From: Apostichopus parvimensis
Lineage: Eukaryota; Echinodermata; Holothuroidea; Aspidochirotida; Stichopodidae
Assembly (NCBI GenBank): GCA_000934455.1
Contig: KN882213.1
Coordinates: 584,465 to 648,464, forward strand
DNA length: 64,000 nucleotides
Direction: 5' to 3'
Shown here: piece by piece, positions 50,480-62,872 of the stretch
How positions within the stretch are numbered: the stretch's first letter is position 1
How the letters are laid out: each line of letters starts with the position of its first letter
Notes under the pieces: generated by a model
The model's input: only the letters and a program-made list of their open reading frames with translations
Databases searched by the model: none
What the model was told of the DNA's origin: nothing
Made by a program: the position numbers and the translations under genes

Positions 50480-51479
50480 GTAAGTCATAACTTTATTTAT
50501 GGAGCCATGATTCTTAATTTCACCATTAATTGTAATAATAAACTTGGGATTTAATTCTAGCATTAGGTTCATAACCTGGCTCTTTTCTACCAATTTTTCA
50601 TACTCCAAGGAGTCTTTGCCAATACCACTTTGGTGAATCCCCTCAGGATGGGTTTCGACAGCATTTTTCAGGCAGGATGGATATAGTATTTATTTAAGTT
50701 GAATATGACAACATGGTGAAACTTTCTATTTTAAACAGATTGTTTGCTTAAATATATTCCTGTAGGAATTGCACAACATTGTTTTTGAATATTAATTGTC
50801 TCATTGGTTTAATGCTGTAAGTTGTTTGCACTGTTGTCTCAATAAAATCAACAACTAGTGTTCAAAAACAATTAGGGCTCCAAGTACATCAACACTACAT
50901 TAAAACAAAAAGTGACTGATTTGAGTATGGTTGGAGACAAGGACATCACAATAGAGTATGCACATTGTAAAGCATGGACATTGGCAATCTTGCAATTCCT
51001 ACAAAGCAGTAAGTTGCATGAAAATGAGGGCCACAAAGCTCAGTGTAGTATGTGGCCCAAACAGATGTCCATGTGAAACCCACACTACTGTAAGTGGTAC
51101 TCACTTTTGCAAAGGAAACCTGCTTTTGATACACCCATTCAGAATGTTTCTCCTTAGTTTTGTAATTTGTACCAATTCTACCATTGTTGTTAAATGGAAT
51201 GGAATGCAATGTTGAATCTGTGTCACTGGTTTTATATACTAAGATGTATTTTACAGCACTTGACACAACTTAGTGAAGCCCTCTATATTCTTCTTCCTTA
51301 GCATGCAATGAACAAGAACTGTAGAATGGGTTGGGTTGATGTTTGGTACAGTAATATCACAAGCATATTCATTTGGGGAAGTAAAAGAGCCTTTGAAATT
51401 GAATATTTGCAACCATACCTTGTTTCGAAGTAGACCATGTCAACATTTTCAGTGTCCTATTAATTTTCTTCAATATATA

Positions 51480-52175
51480 TTCATTAGGAAGAGGGCAAAA
51501 TGATATTTGGGGACAACTCAGCTCATAAACACAAGCGCCTTCTCTACCTGTTACCTAGGAATATTCTTATTTTGCTATCCAACACTGTTATTCTAACATA
51601 CCTATCGTACTATGATATTATTTGGGGCAGTACCTATGCTTCTAGAATTCCGTTTTTAATCAAGATTATATTCATCATTCAACTCCACTCTTTGTTAAAG
51701 TGAACACCCTTTCATTATATGATATAAATTGTTATCACACTGGTATTTTTATTGCCAGCTGGTTACGAGCTACTCTTTCTTCCATGTAAAATAGTTAAAC
51801 TATGGAATTCACCCCCCCCCCCCCAATAACGTGATTAAATGTCTCTCAAATATAACTTTTAAAATATGCCCTTAAACAATATCTTATTGAAAAACATCTG
51901 TGACTAACAGTTCCTTGGTTCCTTGGTTCTGTTATAGCCTTAAATAGCTAGCTGTGACCCCTTTCTTTGCATTTTTTCCCTCTCTCTCATTTCCTTGTTT
52001 CATATTTACACATATTTGTATTTTTTAAAGGGGTTTTCATGTTTATAAGCATCTCCAAGCTGCTTGTGGGCATTCTTCAGTCTCTTCCTCTTTAAAGTCA
52101 TCAAGTTGAGTGTATTATTATGTTGTTTTTTTCAAAAGTGATTGAAATAAAGTTTTGAATGAATGAAAATGAATT
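51480..52175 (+). mobile_element. LINE 3'-end fragment
   Basis: 51570-51660 encodes LTYLSYYDIIWGSTYASRI, the conserved C-terminal RT motif of Jockey/CR1-like LINEs. It is followed by a pyrimidine-rich 3' region, an AATAAA signal and a short (TGAA)n tail at 52145-52172. It is a 5'-truncated copy in the intron between six-Cys copies 1 and 2. Confidence 0.7.
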
Positions 52176-53002
52176 TAAACACATTTTTAAGAAGCTACCT
52201 GATCAGTTGTTGTTAAGTTGTGTTAAACAAAGACATTCAGTTTGTCATTGTAGTGATTTATAAAAATATGGTTTTCTAATGAACCAATGTTTATGGTAGC
52301 ATTCACTGCACAGTATATGCATTACAGTACTGTGACTACTGTTAAGTCAGTCTGTAACACAAAACTGTAGAGTACAACAGTAGGTTACTAGAGTATAACA
52401 GTAGGTTACTAATTTTATGTTTTATATGAAAACTTTTATATGACTTTAACTCACTTGTTGTTTAATGTTGCAACTGTCATGTTTGCAATGTTTGCCTCTG
52501 AATGTAAGGGAAAAATACAATACAAGACTTGAGTACCGGTACCTTTGATTCAAAAGGTGAAATTAACGATATTGTTATAATGCATTATGCTTTAGAGTAA
52601 AGGAGATATCTGCACCTAGTCATGTCTTTTCAAATATCGATCAGTATGGTCCGATTTAGATATACGTAAAGCTTAAAATATTACAGACATTGGTACAACA
52701 CTAAAATGTGATGTTTATAAATAAGTGGGTGTGGTTTAATTTGAAAGCAATGTGCAATTATCAATTAAAACAAACATTTCAAATGTAGCTTAAATTGGTT
52801 GAACAGTCTCAACATTCTGGTCATTTCTTTGGTTCTATTTTTCATGTTTAATAATCCGTAGCATAAGGAACCTCAGTGCAAATTTGCATTTCTGATTGTA
52901 CCCTGTGTATAACTTACTCATACTTAATTTGCACATACATTTGCTAATAGCATTAATTAATTTGCTACTATATCTTTATTACTATTGGTGTCTTCTTTTC
53001 AG

Positions 53003-53218
53003 GTTTACCTATCACCATCCAGTGTCCTAATCCTATGATGGTTACTTTTGGTAGCCGTCTGCAGTATGCTACTCCATCTTGTAACAGAAATGGTAATATG
53101 GGATCATCTGTTACTTGCTCACATCCAGCAGGATTTACTCTAACTGATGATATTGATGTTACATGTACATGTAACAGCTATCAAGCATACAGTTGCAGTT
53201 TCCATGTGACAGTCACAG
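53003..53218 (+). CDS. Exon: six-cysteine HYR-like domain, copy 2
   Basis: The exon is 216 nt (72 codons), phase 1-1, acceptor CTTTTCAG, donor GTAGGT. It shows GLPITIQCP, TPSC, SSVTC, then DVTCTCNSYQAYSCSF and VTVTG. The six cysteines keep the spacing of copy 1. VTCTCN-x-Y occupies the place where HYR has VTYTA-x-D, followed by C-S-F-x-V-x-V as in HYR. Confidence 0.83.
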
Positions 53219-53902
53219 GTAGGTTTTAAAACATTGCAATTAATCAACAACTTTAAACATCTTATATTTTTAGAGTATACAGGCATGCAAAGTATACAGC
53301 CAGTTTTTGTGGGTCATTGTGTTGTACATGTGTCATAGATGAGATGCATAATAGCCATTCTTCCATTTTTTAAAGTTTGTTAATTATATATTCAAATTTG
53401 TTATAAATCTATCAAGGGTAGTAAGAACAACTGTTGTTTATACTACAGTTCATGAATAATAAAATTAAGAGAAAGGTCAGTTACATTTGGCATATTGATA
53501 TATGCTGGGTAAGAGTTTTGATATCTATAACACTGAGGAGACCATCCCAATACAAACTGGAAAATTTAGAAATGTATTACTTTACTGCAATTTTACATTC
53601 ATTGTGAAGAATTCTTTCTTAATCACAATCAATTGACCCTTTGATCTTCTTTAAAATAAAGCTTTTGGTGAATTTCAAAACATGATATAAAGGTCCAGAT
53701 AGTAAAATACTGAAATTCTAAATGTTGCGTATAATCAGGAATTATTGTCCAAAGTTTGGTTGCAATGAACTCCTTCACCTCTAAATGTTTCTTTGATCAA
53801 CATGCAGGTCCTTTTTTTTATGATAGTGTTAGCTAGGTCATGTAGATCAGATAAATGTATGAACACAAGCACTGGAATAAAATAAATTTACTAATTTTAC
53901 AT

Positions 53903-54138
53903 GAGGAGCAATGGTTACTCAAAGTGGTGAATAAAGTCTAAAAGCTTAATAGCTTTTACATGTTGTGATTAATCAGAAAATACATTGGTTGATATAAATT
54001 GTACTTGGTTTGAATGGCAGGGGAGAAGCAAAGGGTCACTCAGATTGGCAAACAGTCCAAAAGCTTAACAGCTTTTGCATGTGTTAAATACTGAGGAAAT
54101 ACCTTGGTTGATATTAAGTGTACTTGGTTTGAGGGCCA
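53903..54138. repeat. Tandem duplication, period about 118 bp
   Basis: Two diverged units share 'aaaagcttaa' with 'agctttt' and 'tgtacttggtttga' blocks. It lies in the intron upstream of the hAT element. Confidence 0.75.
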
Positions 54139-54571
54139 TGGGTTTTTGTTGTTGTTGTTAAGAAGCTAACTGATCACTGGCAGGTCCATGACCAAATCTA
54201 AAATTGTGTTAAAGATATGTTATTGTATTATGTCCTATTATTGACAGGTATGCTACCACCCCCTTGTTCTCTGATTCTCTAGATCTAATGTTAATTTGTA
54301 ATTAAACAATATGCCTTGATTAAATTCATTTGATCTCAAAGCTGTGAGATAACTGAGGATAGAGATACTGAAATTTAAATTTTCAGCTGAATACTATTAG
54401 TGCCAGCAAAATAAACCTATCATTCCAGACTGCATTGACTTTGTATTTTCACCTATTTTACAAGATTTCTGTAATATTATTGACAGAGTTTGTACTGTAC
54501 CTGTTGGCCTCATTCAGACATTTGTATACTATTGTTGTGCAATGAATCTGAATGGAGCCATGAATACTAAG

Positions 54572-55906
54572 TAAGGGTGTGACCTAACGGATATTTCGCT
54601 AACCGTTTAACCGGATCGCCGCCGGTCCGGTTAAACGTTTAAACGCCGTTTTCCGATCCCGGCTTTTTCGACGCACCGTCACTCGACTTTTAATGAAAAT
54701 AGGACATTATGAGTACAATAATTAAGGGTTTTTTCCAACAGGTAGCAATTCAGGCAACAAGACGACGATCAATGTATGTTAATTACTAATTAGGCCCAAT
54801 AATATTGCGAACATTTCGTGTAATAATTGCTGAAAAGAATAACATGCATGATCAGTATTCGTGGTCTTCAGAAGTTCAGATCACTGAATTTATATAACTC
54901 GGCCTTCGGCAACATCGTAACTTTTGAAAAAAACAATATATTTGTCTATCTATCACAAGATTTTAAACAAAAACTCGCCTAACTTAGCAAACTTACCCAC
55001 CTTTCCTGCTTACTCGTTAAAAGTCATGTTTAGAAAACAAATTACGCACGCACGTGTTGTGCGATGGGTTGTAAAAATCTACTTATGTTCTGTGACCAAT
55101 GTCAGTGGGAATTATGTGTGTAAAAACTTGGGTTTTTCCACGTGTTATATATATAGAAGTTTTACGTAAGCGGAGCGAATTTTGGGGCGGCTCGTTGATT
55201 GTGAGGAAGCACTTATCTAAGCATCAATATTTGTGAAAAATATCGTAAGGTTTTTCAGATATTCTCTTTGAATGTCCCCTCCATATATCTCTCTTTCTCT
55301 GTCCACTCAAAGCTCGACATTTACGCTAATTCTGTTAGGGGAAAAATTATCGTAATTATCGAAATATCGCGATAATTTTTGAACTATTTATCGTGACGGT
55401 AAAAAGCTAATATCGCCCGCAATGCATGCACAGTATAATGACATGTGTGCAAAAATGGCTGTACATGTGCAGACCTGAGAGAGCAAACTGGCCTTGTGTT
55501 GTTAATGTTATTACGGTACTTTCTAGAACGACCATTTGCGTCTTTTGGGGTCAACATACTTTCACACAGGATTTTTAACCATGCCATTGATCGATGTACA
55601 TGTACGGGTGATATATGTCGCAAATATACACTGAGAAAACGAATTGACGACACTATCATGAGTTCATGACTATTGGCCTACTACTATAATTATATTGAAC
55701 ACATTATTCATGCCTAAAACATCGTTTTTCTGTTTTTTATTGATAGTTTGCAGTACATTACTCAGTTCTTTACATATAATTTTAATGTTTAAAATGTATT
55801 TGAAATTTTTAAAAAATATTTCCGTTTATACAGTTTGTGATTTTCTAAACGGATAGTGCATTTGCGGCCGGTTAAACGGTTAACCGTTTAAACGGTCACA
55901 CCCTTA
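54572..55906. mobile_element. Non-autonomous hAT element, 1335 bp
   Basis: The terminal inverted repeats begin TAAGGGTGTGACC and end GGTCACACCCTTA. They extend imperfectly into subterminal GTTAACCGTTTAACCGG motifs. An exact 8-bp target duplication, ATACTAAG, flanks it (54564-54571 and 55907-55914). No transposase frame is visible, so it is a deletion derivative or large MITE. It lies in the intron between six-Cys copies 2 and 3. Confidence 0.9.
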
Positions 55907-56110
55907 ATACTAAGTACTTCAACCAGGACAGAAGCAAGATGAAAACTTGATGTAAATGGAATACCAACATCATGCACTCAAGATGTATGAAGCAGCTCTC
56001 AATAAATGTCAAATTTGTAATTTATTCCTATACACTGTAGTTCTGAGACTTTCATAATACCTGTTCAGCTCTTATGATTACCAATGTATGTGTGTTTGTT
56101 TTGGCTGTAG

Positions 56111-56329
56111 GTGCTCCAGCCACTATTCTGTGTCCAGATGACTTGACTGTACAAGTTAATAGGGAGGTGATCTATTCAAATCCGCCCTGTATCAGCAAAG
56201 TCGGCAGTTCTACTTCTCAATCATCCTGCAGCCCTGGGGATGGTTCAACAATTATGTCAGATGTTGAAGTAACCTGTACCTGTAACAGTTACCAAAATGT
56301 TCAATGTAGTTTTATGGTTAAAGTTGAAG
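56111..56329 (+). CDS. Exon: six-cysteine HYR-like domain, copy 3
   Basis: The exon is 219 nt (73 codons), phase 1-1, acceptor TTGGCTGTAG, donor GTGAGT. It shows GAPATILCP, PPC, a serine-rich loop with SSC, VTCTCNSYQNVQCSF and VKVEG. The six cysteines are conserved. The intron before it holds a 1.3 kb hAT-type element. Confidence 0.83.
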
Positions 56330-57516
56330 GTGAGTAAATCGGTAGCAAAGGTTTTCTAACTTAGAAGTGTTTTTGGTCCTTCAGTGATGTAATCATCTGT
56401 TCTATTAGATTCTCTGGAGAATCAACTTCTTCCAGACTTGTAAATCAATTATCTTATAAGGTAGACTATCCTTTAGAAATGTTATTCATCATCCTATCTG
56501 TCACAGAGGTTCAGGTATTCTAGAAAGTTATGCAAGATGTAATGTGTTATTGCTTTATTTTACGGACATAAGTTTCATGTGATAATATGAAATAGATCTA
56601 TTTATTCTCTTAAGCTATTTTTAATACGTCTTGTACAGCAACCCTGTAGATATATTCTCCAAATTTGTAGGCAATCCATGTATGGGAGCAACTTACTCCC
56701 TCTTGCATACTTTCTCATGAACAAGAAATTGTATGTTCTATTATAATTAACCATTACAGAAGGAAAACATTTAAAATGCTGCAGATATTCATTATTGATG
56801 GACATTTGTAGATAAAGCTTAAAAATTCCCAACTATATATGGAGCAACTTAATAATAATATATTTAGGGTTAAGCTATAGTTCCACTAAGAAGGAAACTG
56901 TAAATAGCATCCCATAATAATAATTTATTTTGAACTGAGGGCCTACTTCTGTAGGTAGTTATACAATCATTGGTTTTCTGAATTCTGCTCCCTCACCTGC
57001 TGCTGCCAAGAATTCATTTTGTAGTTTTTCATCTTCTTTCTTGAACTGCAGCAAATAATTACTGATTTCATAAAGAACTTATAATTCACCAATTTGGCCA
57101 GAATATTAAAGAGGGGTTATTCAGTATTAAACAGGAGTTACAATTTTTGTTAACATAAGTAACTATTAATGTTTAACAGTTACTTTCTGCTGATATATTG
57201 TGAAAACAGAAAGTCTGTTAATATTTTTCAATTAATTTTGTTTGCAATGGAATTTGTCTAATACTCAGTAACATAAATATGTATATATTTGATGAAAACA
57301 CCTCATTATAAATACAAACCATTTGTCAGTACAAGATTATACTTGTACAATGGTACTGTGATGCAGTGGGTTGCTTTGGTGTCTGAATTTCAATTGAAAT
57401 GTGTACAAATGCAGTTTCTCTGTCATTCGACCAGTGAGATTCTAGCTTCTATTTGTAAATATAATACTGCAGTTGACTGGACAAGATGCCATTTTTCTCT
57501 CTTTTTATCCTTCTAG

Positions 57517-57723
57517 CTTATGTGGATTGTCCCGAATTTATGACTTTATATGCCGGTGACCAGCTGTCATTTACCAATCCTTCCTGTATGTTAATGGGGA
57601 TCTCATCTCCTTCTACATGTGATCCTCAATCTGGATTCAGGGTGTTATCACAGCAGCAGCAGGTTACTTGTACTTGTGACAACTATCCTGATACACAGTG
57701 CACTTTTCAGATCTTCACTCAGA
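57517..57723 (+). CDS. Exon: six-cysteine HYR-like domain, copy 4
   Basis: The exon is 207 nt (69 codons), phase 1-1, acceptor CCTTCTAG, donor GTAAGT. It shows AYVDCP, NPSC, PSTC, VTCTCDNYPDTQCTF and QIFTQ. The six-cysteine pattern is complete, with C-T-F replacing C-S-F. It is the last copy of the tandem series; the next coding module is a different Cys-rich exon at 60149. Confidence 0.82.
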
Positions 57724-60148
57724 GTAAGTTCAAGAATTCTTTCTCACTGACAAAATTAAGTTACCTTGGTTTTGCCATATTATATTACTTATAGCAGTGC
57801 AGTATTGGGAGTACAGCCACTGTAAACCAATGCTATCGAACATAATTTAGGTACAATATAATTAGAAGTTGGATACTTCACAGGTCTGACAAGACTTTAT
57901 GCATATGTTTAGTAAACAATGTATAATTCATGTGGCACCAATCACCAGTTGTAATGACACTATACCAGCAATTGTGTCCTCAGCTAATGGCTCAAAATAC
58001 TACAAATAATAACTGCATTGAGCTTAACAACGATTGCAAATTATATGTATGGTCACTATATATATCAGAAAATACATTTGACCTCAACTTTAAGTGAAAT
58101 TTAAAATTATAAGAATAATGAAAAATAATGAATAATAAAAAATAATGATTGTTTTTGCTTCTGTCAGTGGCTAGTTGATGTGAAAAACAAAGCCCATTTT
58201 GTGGTCTACCTAAATCAGTGCCCAAATCCACTCATTAAAGAATACCCTGTGAAACAATGTTTTTAAACAGGACAAGGTAATCTGATATTGATGTATGATA
58301 TGTTCAATTCATATCACTAGACCTATCTATATATTACCAAGGTCAAGGGACATCAGCACCTTACCCATTACATCATGGGCATGATAGATTAGTTCTTGAA
58401 TCAAGACATGTCTTAGTCTTGGCCAAGTCGTTTGTGGTACACTTTTGCTTGCGTGCAAACTGTACATGCCTCAGAGTCTGTTTCTGTCTACTACGAATGT
58501 GCTTGCCCCCTGTATTTTACATGCCCCAGGAACTGTCCGATACAAACGTCTTTCTACAAAGAGAGGCGTGAACTTATGCAAACCACAAAATCTTTATTCA
58601 TTATTATAAAATTGCGTGTCATGCGAGATCATGTTTCTTTCACAACAATTAGCGACCATCTCACATTATTCAAACCAATATAAGGCCAAGTGACTTTTCA
58701 CTGCGGGAGGCAGGGCTTGAATAAGCACTTTGGGGAAATAGGCCCAATTGGCAAACCTGATTGGCTTCTTCGCTTTTCTGAAGCAAATCTGCCAAAATCA
58801 AAGGAAAACATAAGATAGCTTTGGAGAAATGTGCAAGATCCTAGTATGAATCGAAAGCTTTGCCGCGGGCGTTTTCTGGTCAGTACAGCAAATATATACG
58901 GGAAACTAGCTTTGTGACAAAGAAAAGTTTACTAGACTGTTCATACAAGGGTATCAACAAGACTAGACATGTCTGTACAAAGGGAGCAGGGGTTCTGAAG
59001 GCTTAAAACAAAGTAACACAATAACATTACCATTTCGGGAAGACTACTAAATTCCATGTTTTGTTCAAAGTATAATTTGAAATATGTGCACGCATCATTA
59101 AAATGTTGTATCTGTTACAGACCAAAAGTAGGCATCTCATATAAAACAATTAGTATGGCAATTAGTATTATCCCTTAGTCCCTATTTTATACTATTCCAA
59201 AACTAGTTGATGAATTTATGAAAATGGACAATTTTGCAAGTAGGAGTAAACATGGTGTGTCAATGAAATACTACTTAGTTTATATGATGAAACTGGAGAT
59301 TTATTTCTATAATAATAAGTCGAATTAACTGGCTCTTCAAGTGAACTGAAGTTCATTGAACACATTTCCATGTTGGCAACACTGTTATCACTCTGACCAC
59401 TTCAGTTTAAATCTTTGGAGTTGTTTTTCACAATAATTTGAATAAGAGCCATCACATCACCCAGATGTGATCAATTAATCTTCATCTGAGCAACATTTGT
59501 AAAATATGTCCATAAATACGATGACACTTGTTACACTGTTGTTCTCATGTGTTTCACTAAATGGTACCATTATGAGCCATGAATGCAATCTGAATCTTTT
59601 ATAGAGTTACAACATATTAAGGCAATGGGACTTGTTTTGAAGAAGAATTGTCATAGCCATAAATCTCCTTTACTTAAGAATCTAAGCTGGTACTGGTGTC
59701 TGGAAGTGTTGTCGTTTATATTAGACACCTGGTTGTTACAAATCATTGATTTAGTCCCCAACATATGTATTTAACATTGTTCTTACTCTACACATACTCC
59801 TCCTCAGAAACATGATTATTGGAACTGGCTGCTGAGCCTAATCTAAATATTTGACATAAATTTGCTAAATGAAAGTGTATGAAGGACCCTCTGTTTATTT
59901 TAATGGAGGCTTTCTTGTGTTAACTATTTACGTTTTCAATGAGTGTAAATGAAGCACACACAATTTTTCATCTTTGTTTCAGAAAGCATACTCACTTTAA
60001 TTGAAATGTGTAAGTTGTATTTTAATACCACAGAATCTCCTCTCAGACAGGCAGTTTTGTAATAAACTGTCACAGACACTTTCACATACTGATTATGTTG
60101 CGTGATACACCTAAAATTGCTAAGACACTTCTTTCTTTTTTTCACTAG
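57724..60148. other. Intron between six-Cys copy 4 and the Cys-rich exon
   Basis: No repeat or exon was recognised in about 2.4 kb of AT-rich sequence. Confidence 0.55.
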
Positions 60149-60274
60149 TGGATTGTGCACTCACCACCAATTCTCCTCCCTGCAATGAAAACTGCTATTG
60201 TGAAGAGGCCACGTCATGCACCAACCAACCCAGTGTTTGTTACAGTGAATGCAGATTATTTGGTTGTCCAGTTA
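60149..60274 (+). CDS. Exon: 42-residue cysteine-rich module
   Basis: The exon is 126 nt (42 codons), phase 1-1, acceptor TTTTTCACTAG, donor GTAAGT. The translation begins VDCALTTNSPPC and contains nine cysteines, including C-x3-C-x-C and ending FGCPV. Length, phase and acceptor quality fit the same gene. I do not recognise the module. It could be a disulfide-rich linker between the six-Cys repeats and the Ig-like domain. The odd number of cysteines means one is free or pairs outside the exon. Confidence 0.65.
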
Positions 60275-62581
60275 GTAAGTGCATTACTTGGCTAATAGCA
60301 GGCAGTGTTTTGTTTATATTTCAACATATTGAATTATCTTATCATCAAGCTTTGCTTTCCATTGGGGTGAAATCTAGTAAATCAAGAAACATTGAAACCA
60401 TATCATAGTGTTACTGTACAACATTCATATCCAGATTTGTCTAGCTTTGATACTCATGAATAATGTATGAACTGGCCCTGCCTTAATGTCTGATTAACAA
60501 GGTTGTGAAACTTATTGTTTGGTTCTTCAAACCCTACAAACTATTTGATAAGAACATTTTTTCAGATTAATAACAGGAGACCATTAAACACTGAATATTT
60601 ATGTATTCTTTGTATGATCTCAAAGGTTTTATTTTCAAAGTAATGACTTTAGGCATAATGTTTGGTGGTAGTAATGTGTGTTTATAAATCTAGTTACAGT
60701 ATATTCAGCTTTAAAAGCTGTTGACAATGTTAGCTCCTCTGTGCAGGTGTAAATGAACTTAATTTTCATCCATTGTTATATAACTTCTATTAATATGACT
60801 CAACCAAACCATGTTCTTCTAACTTGATATCAGCAACAGAGCGACATTGGATAAAATTCAACACCACTTGTCCTTGACAAATTTGCAATCCATTGTAAAT
60901 ATGATAATTTTTAGCTATGAATGTCTTTATTTCATGTATTACCCAATGATATGTTCCTAGGAAAGGACCTGGAAGAAATGGTCAAAACTGCAATGTCACA
61001 TGATCATTCTTTTCCCTGCTTGTTTTCCTGTTCACATTCTATAAACACATCTTGGATGTTACTATAGCAATTATCTTACTGTGATTGATACTACTGAAAT
61101 GTACATCATCAATGAATTCACACCTAGCCAGGGACCTTGATTTATGTGATATGCAGGTGTCCTTAGACTAGAGTGTTTTATTATCTGTTTGGGTGAATTA
61201 GAGCTGCTTTCAAGTTATCAAGTTGCTTCCAATGTCACAAATGGGGAAGTATAATTTTTTTAAATATTTTTTCATATTGGTTTTGTGTTTCATTATTCTG
61301 AAGAAGTGGTGCAAATGTTCTGTGTGTTAGAATAAGTCGTGCAGCCACTTTAATTAATGTGCCTTGGATGTTTAAAGGGTCATTCTCAAAACTTAAAAGT
61401 GATATGGAAATACATCCTGACAGAAAGCCATGTTTTTTTTTAATGGTATTATAACTAAATATCAAATTAATGTAGTGTCTTAGTGAGCTTCCTTCTTAAT
61501 TGTCATAATTTAATCACAACCTCAGAATTTTCTGTAACAGTGTTTCCACAGGGAACTAACTGTAATGAAAGTGCTAACCCATTAAGACTTTGGAAGTGGT
61601 AACATATTAACCACATAAAAACTGTTCAATTAAACAAGAAATAGGTTTTGTTTTCAATCATAATTTGAAGCCTATACAATCACAGTGGTATGAATGTATG
61701 TCAATGAGTTTTTATAGTTTGTAAACTATAGTGATATTTGAATGGAAATTAAGAATATTTCATGAACAAGAATCTCACAGGTGTTGCTTGATATCATTTT
61801 GTGTGCAGGTCATTGAATATTTTACCCACAAATGGTTCACAAAAAATACAGAAAACATATATCATATGACCCTTCTCTTGTCTAATCTATAAACTAATGA
61901 AGACCTTACATATGTGAAAAGGCTCAACAAGCATGAACCTCAAGATGACATGAAGGATTAGGTTAGAAAGTAAAGTTGTTGTTGTTGTTCAAAGGACATT
62001 CAAGGTTTAATAAAGTAAAATTTGGAAGCCTTCTAAAACTTGGAAGAATGTCACAAGGCAGCCTAGCGTGGCTTTGAACTTGGTTCTCATAGCTGACTTG
62101 TCGGAGTTCATTGGAATTGTTGTTGGTCTGAGTGGTCTCAGTTATAAAATCATTTATAGAGAACACAAACCTGTTAATTAACCAACTGCTTGTCCTGCTA
62201 AGGAAATTTGATAGTCATATATTATTGAATACTCTTGTTGCAAGTTTTCAGGATGCTAATCATCAATTGCTTGAAGTAACTTGAAATAATGGAAACTGAG
62301 TTATTTTCATTATGTGCAACCTTTTGTTGCACTCTTATGGCATTGGTCCAATAGCACAAATGAAAATGTTTCTAGATTTATTTGACAACAGTGGACCATG
62401 TCTCTGTATTATAAGACAATAGATCTCTAAAGTGTCTGTTTGTATTAGAGTGAAGGTTTACTATTAGATGAATTACAACAATACTCTGTTTAATAGTCAC
62501 TATTGTCTTTGAACATAATTGAACTCATCATAGATGAAATGAAGTTAACACTTTCTGTAACTTCATGGTTGTATCTTTCAG
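60275..62581. other. Intron before the Ig-like exon
   Basis: AT-rich, no clear feature. A short GTT microsatellite lies near 61976-61990. Confidence 0.55.
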
Positions 62582-62872
62582 ATATTACAAGTGAAAGTTT
62601 ATCTCAGGTAAACCCACATTCATCTGTTGAGGTCAAGTGTATCTTAGAAGGATCCACTGCTGTTGTTAATAGCCTGGAAATCAGACTATCTAGATCAGAG
62701 GAGAGACTAGATGAAGTTGGAATTAATCAACTGAATGCTGTTGAAATCCCTTCTAACAGAAGAGAATTTACTTACAGAGTGATGAATGTGTCCCAAGATG
62801 ATCAGTTTTTCTGTACCCTATTTAGGGTTCTTGATGCAATTGGAGCAGTTAGTGTCACAGAATTTGTGTATA
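62582..62872 (+). CDS. Exon: Ig-like domain
   Basis: The exon is 291 nt (97 codons), phase 1-1, acceptor GTATCTTTCAG, donor GTAAGT. It shows SSVEVKC near residue 20, a long middle section with charged residues, then VSQDDQFFC and a VSVTEFVY last strand. Two cysteines about 60 residues apart, V-x-C before the first and D-x2-F-x-C at the second, fit an Ig-superfamily sandwich. The usual core tryptophan is not evident. One Ig domain on a single phase-1 exon is typical of receptor genes. Sequence downstream to 64000 shows no further exon that I can support. Confidence 0.65.

Larger units (their letters stand above)
17830..62872 (+). other. Multi-exon gene for a modular extracellular protein (Calx-beta, HYR, cbEGF, six-Cys, Ig-like); partial
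   Basis: Fourteen exons on the plus strand share one reading logic: each follows an AG acceptor, ends at a GT donor (GTAAAT, GTGAGT, GTAAGT or GTAGGT), is a multiple of three long and is phase 1 at both ends. They can be spliced in order without breaking frame. The module order is Calx-beta, HYR, five cbEGF, HYR, four six-Cys domains, one Cys-rich module, Ig-like. Such architectures belong to secreted or cell-surface adhesion and receptor proteins, and HYR plus EGF arrays are common in echinoderms and other invertebrate deuterostomes. No signal peptide, membrane segment, start codon or poly(A) site of this gene is visible, so both ends lie outside the window. Some exons may have been missed, and two adjacent genes cannot be excluded. 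A specific orthologue is not recognisable. Confidence 0.75.
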
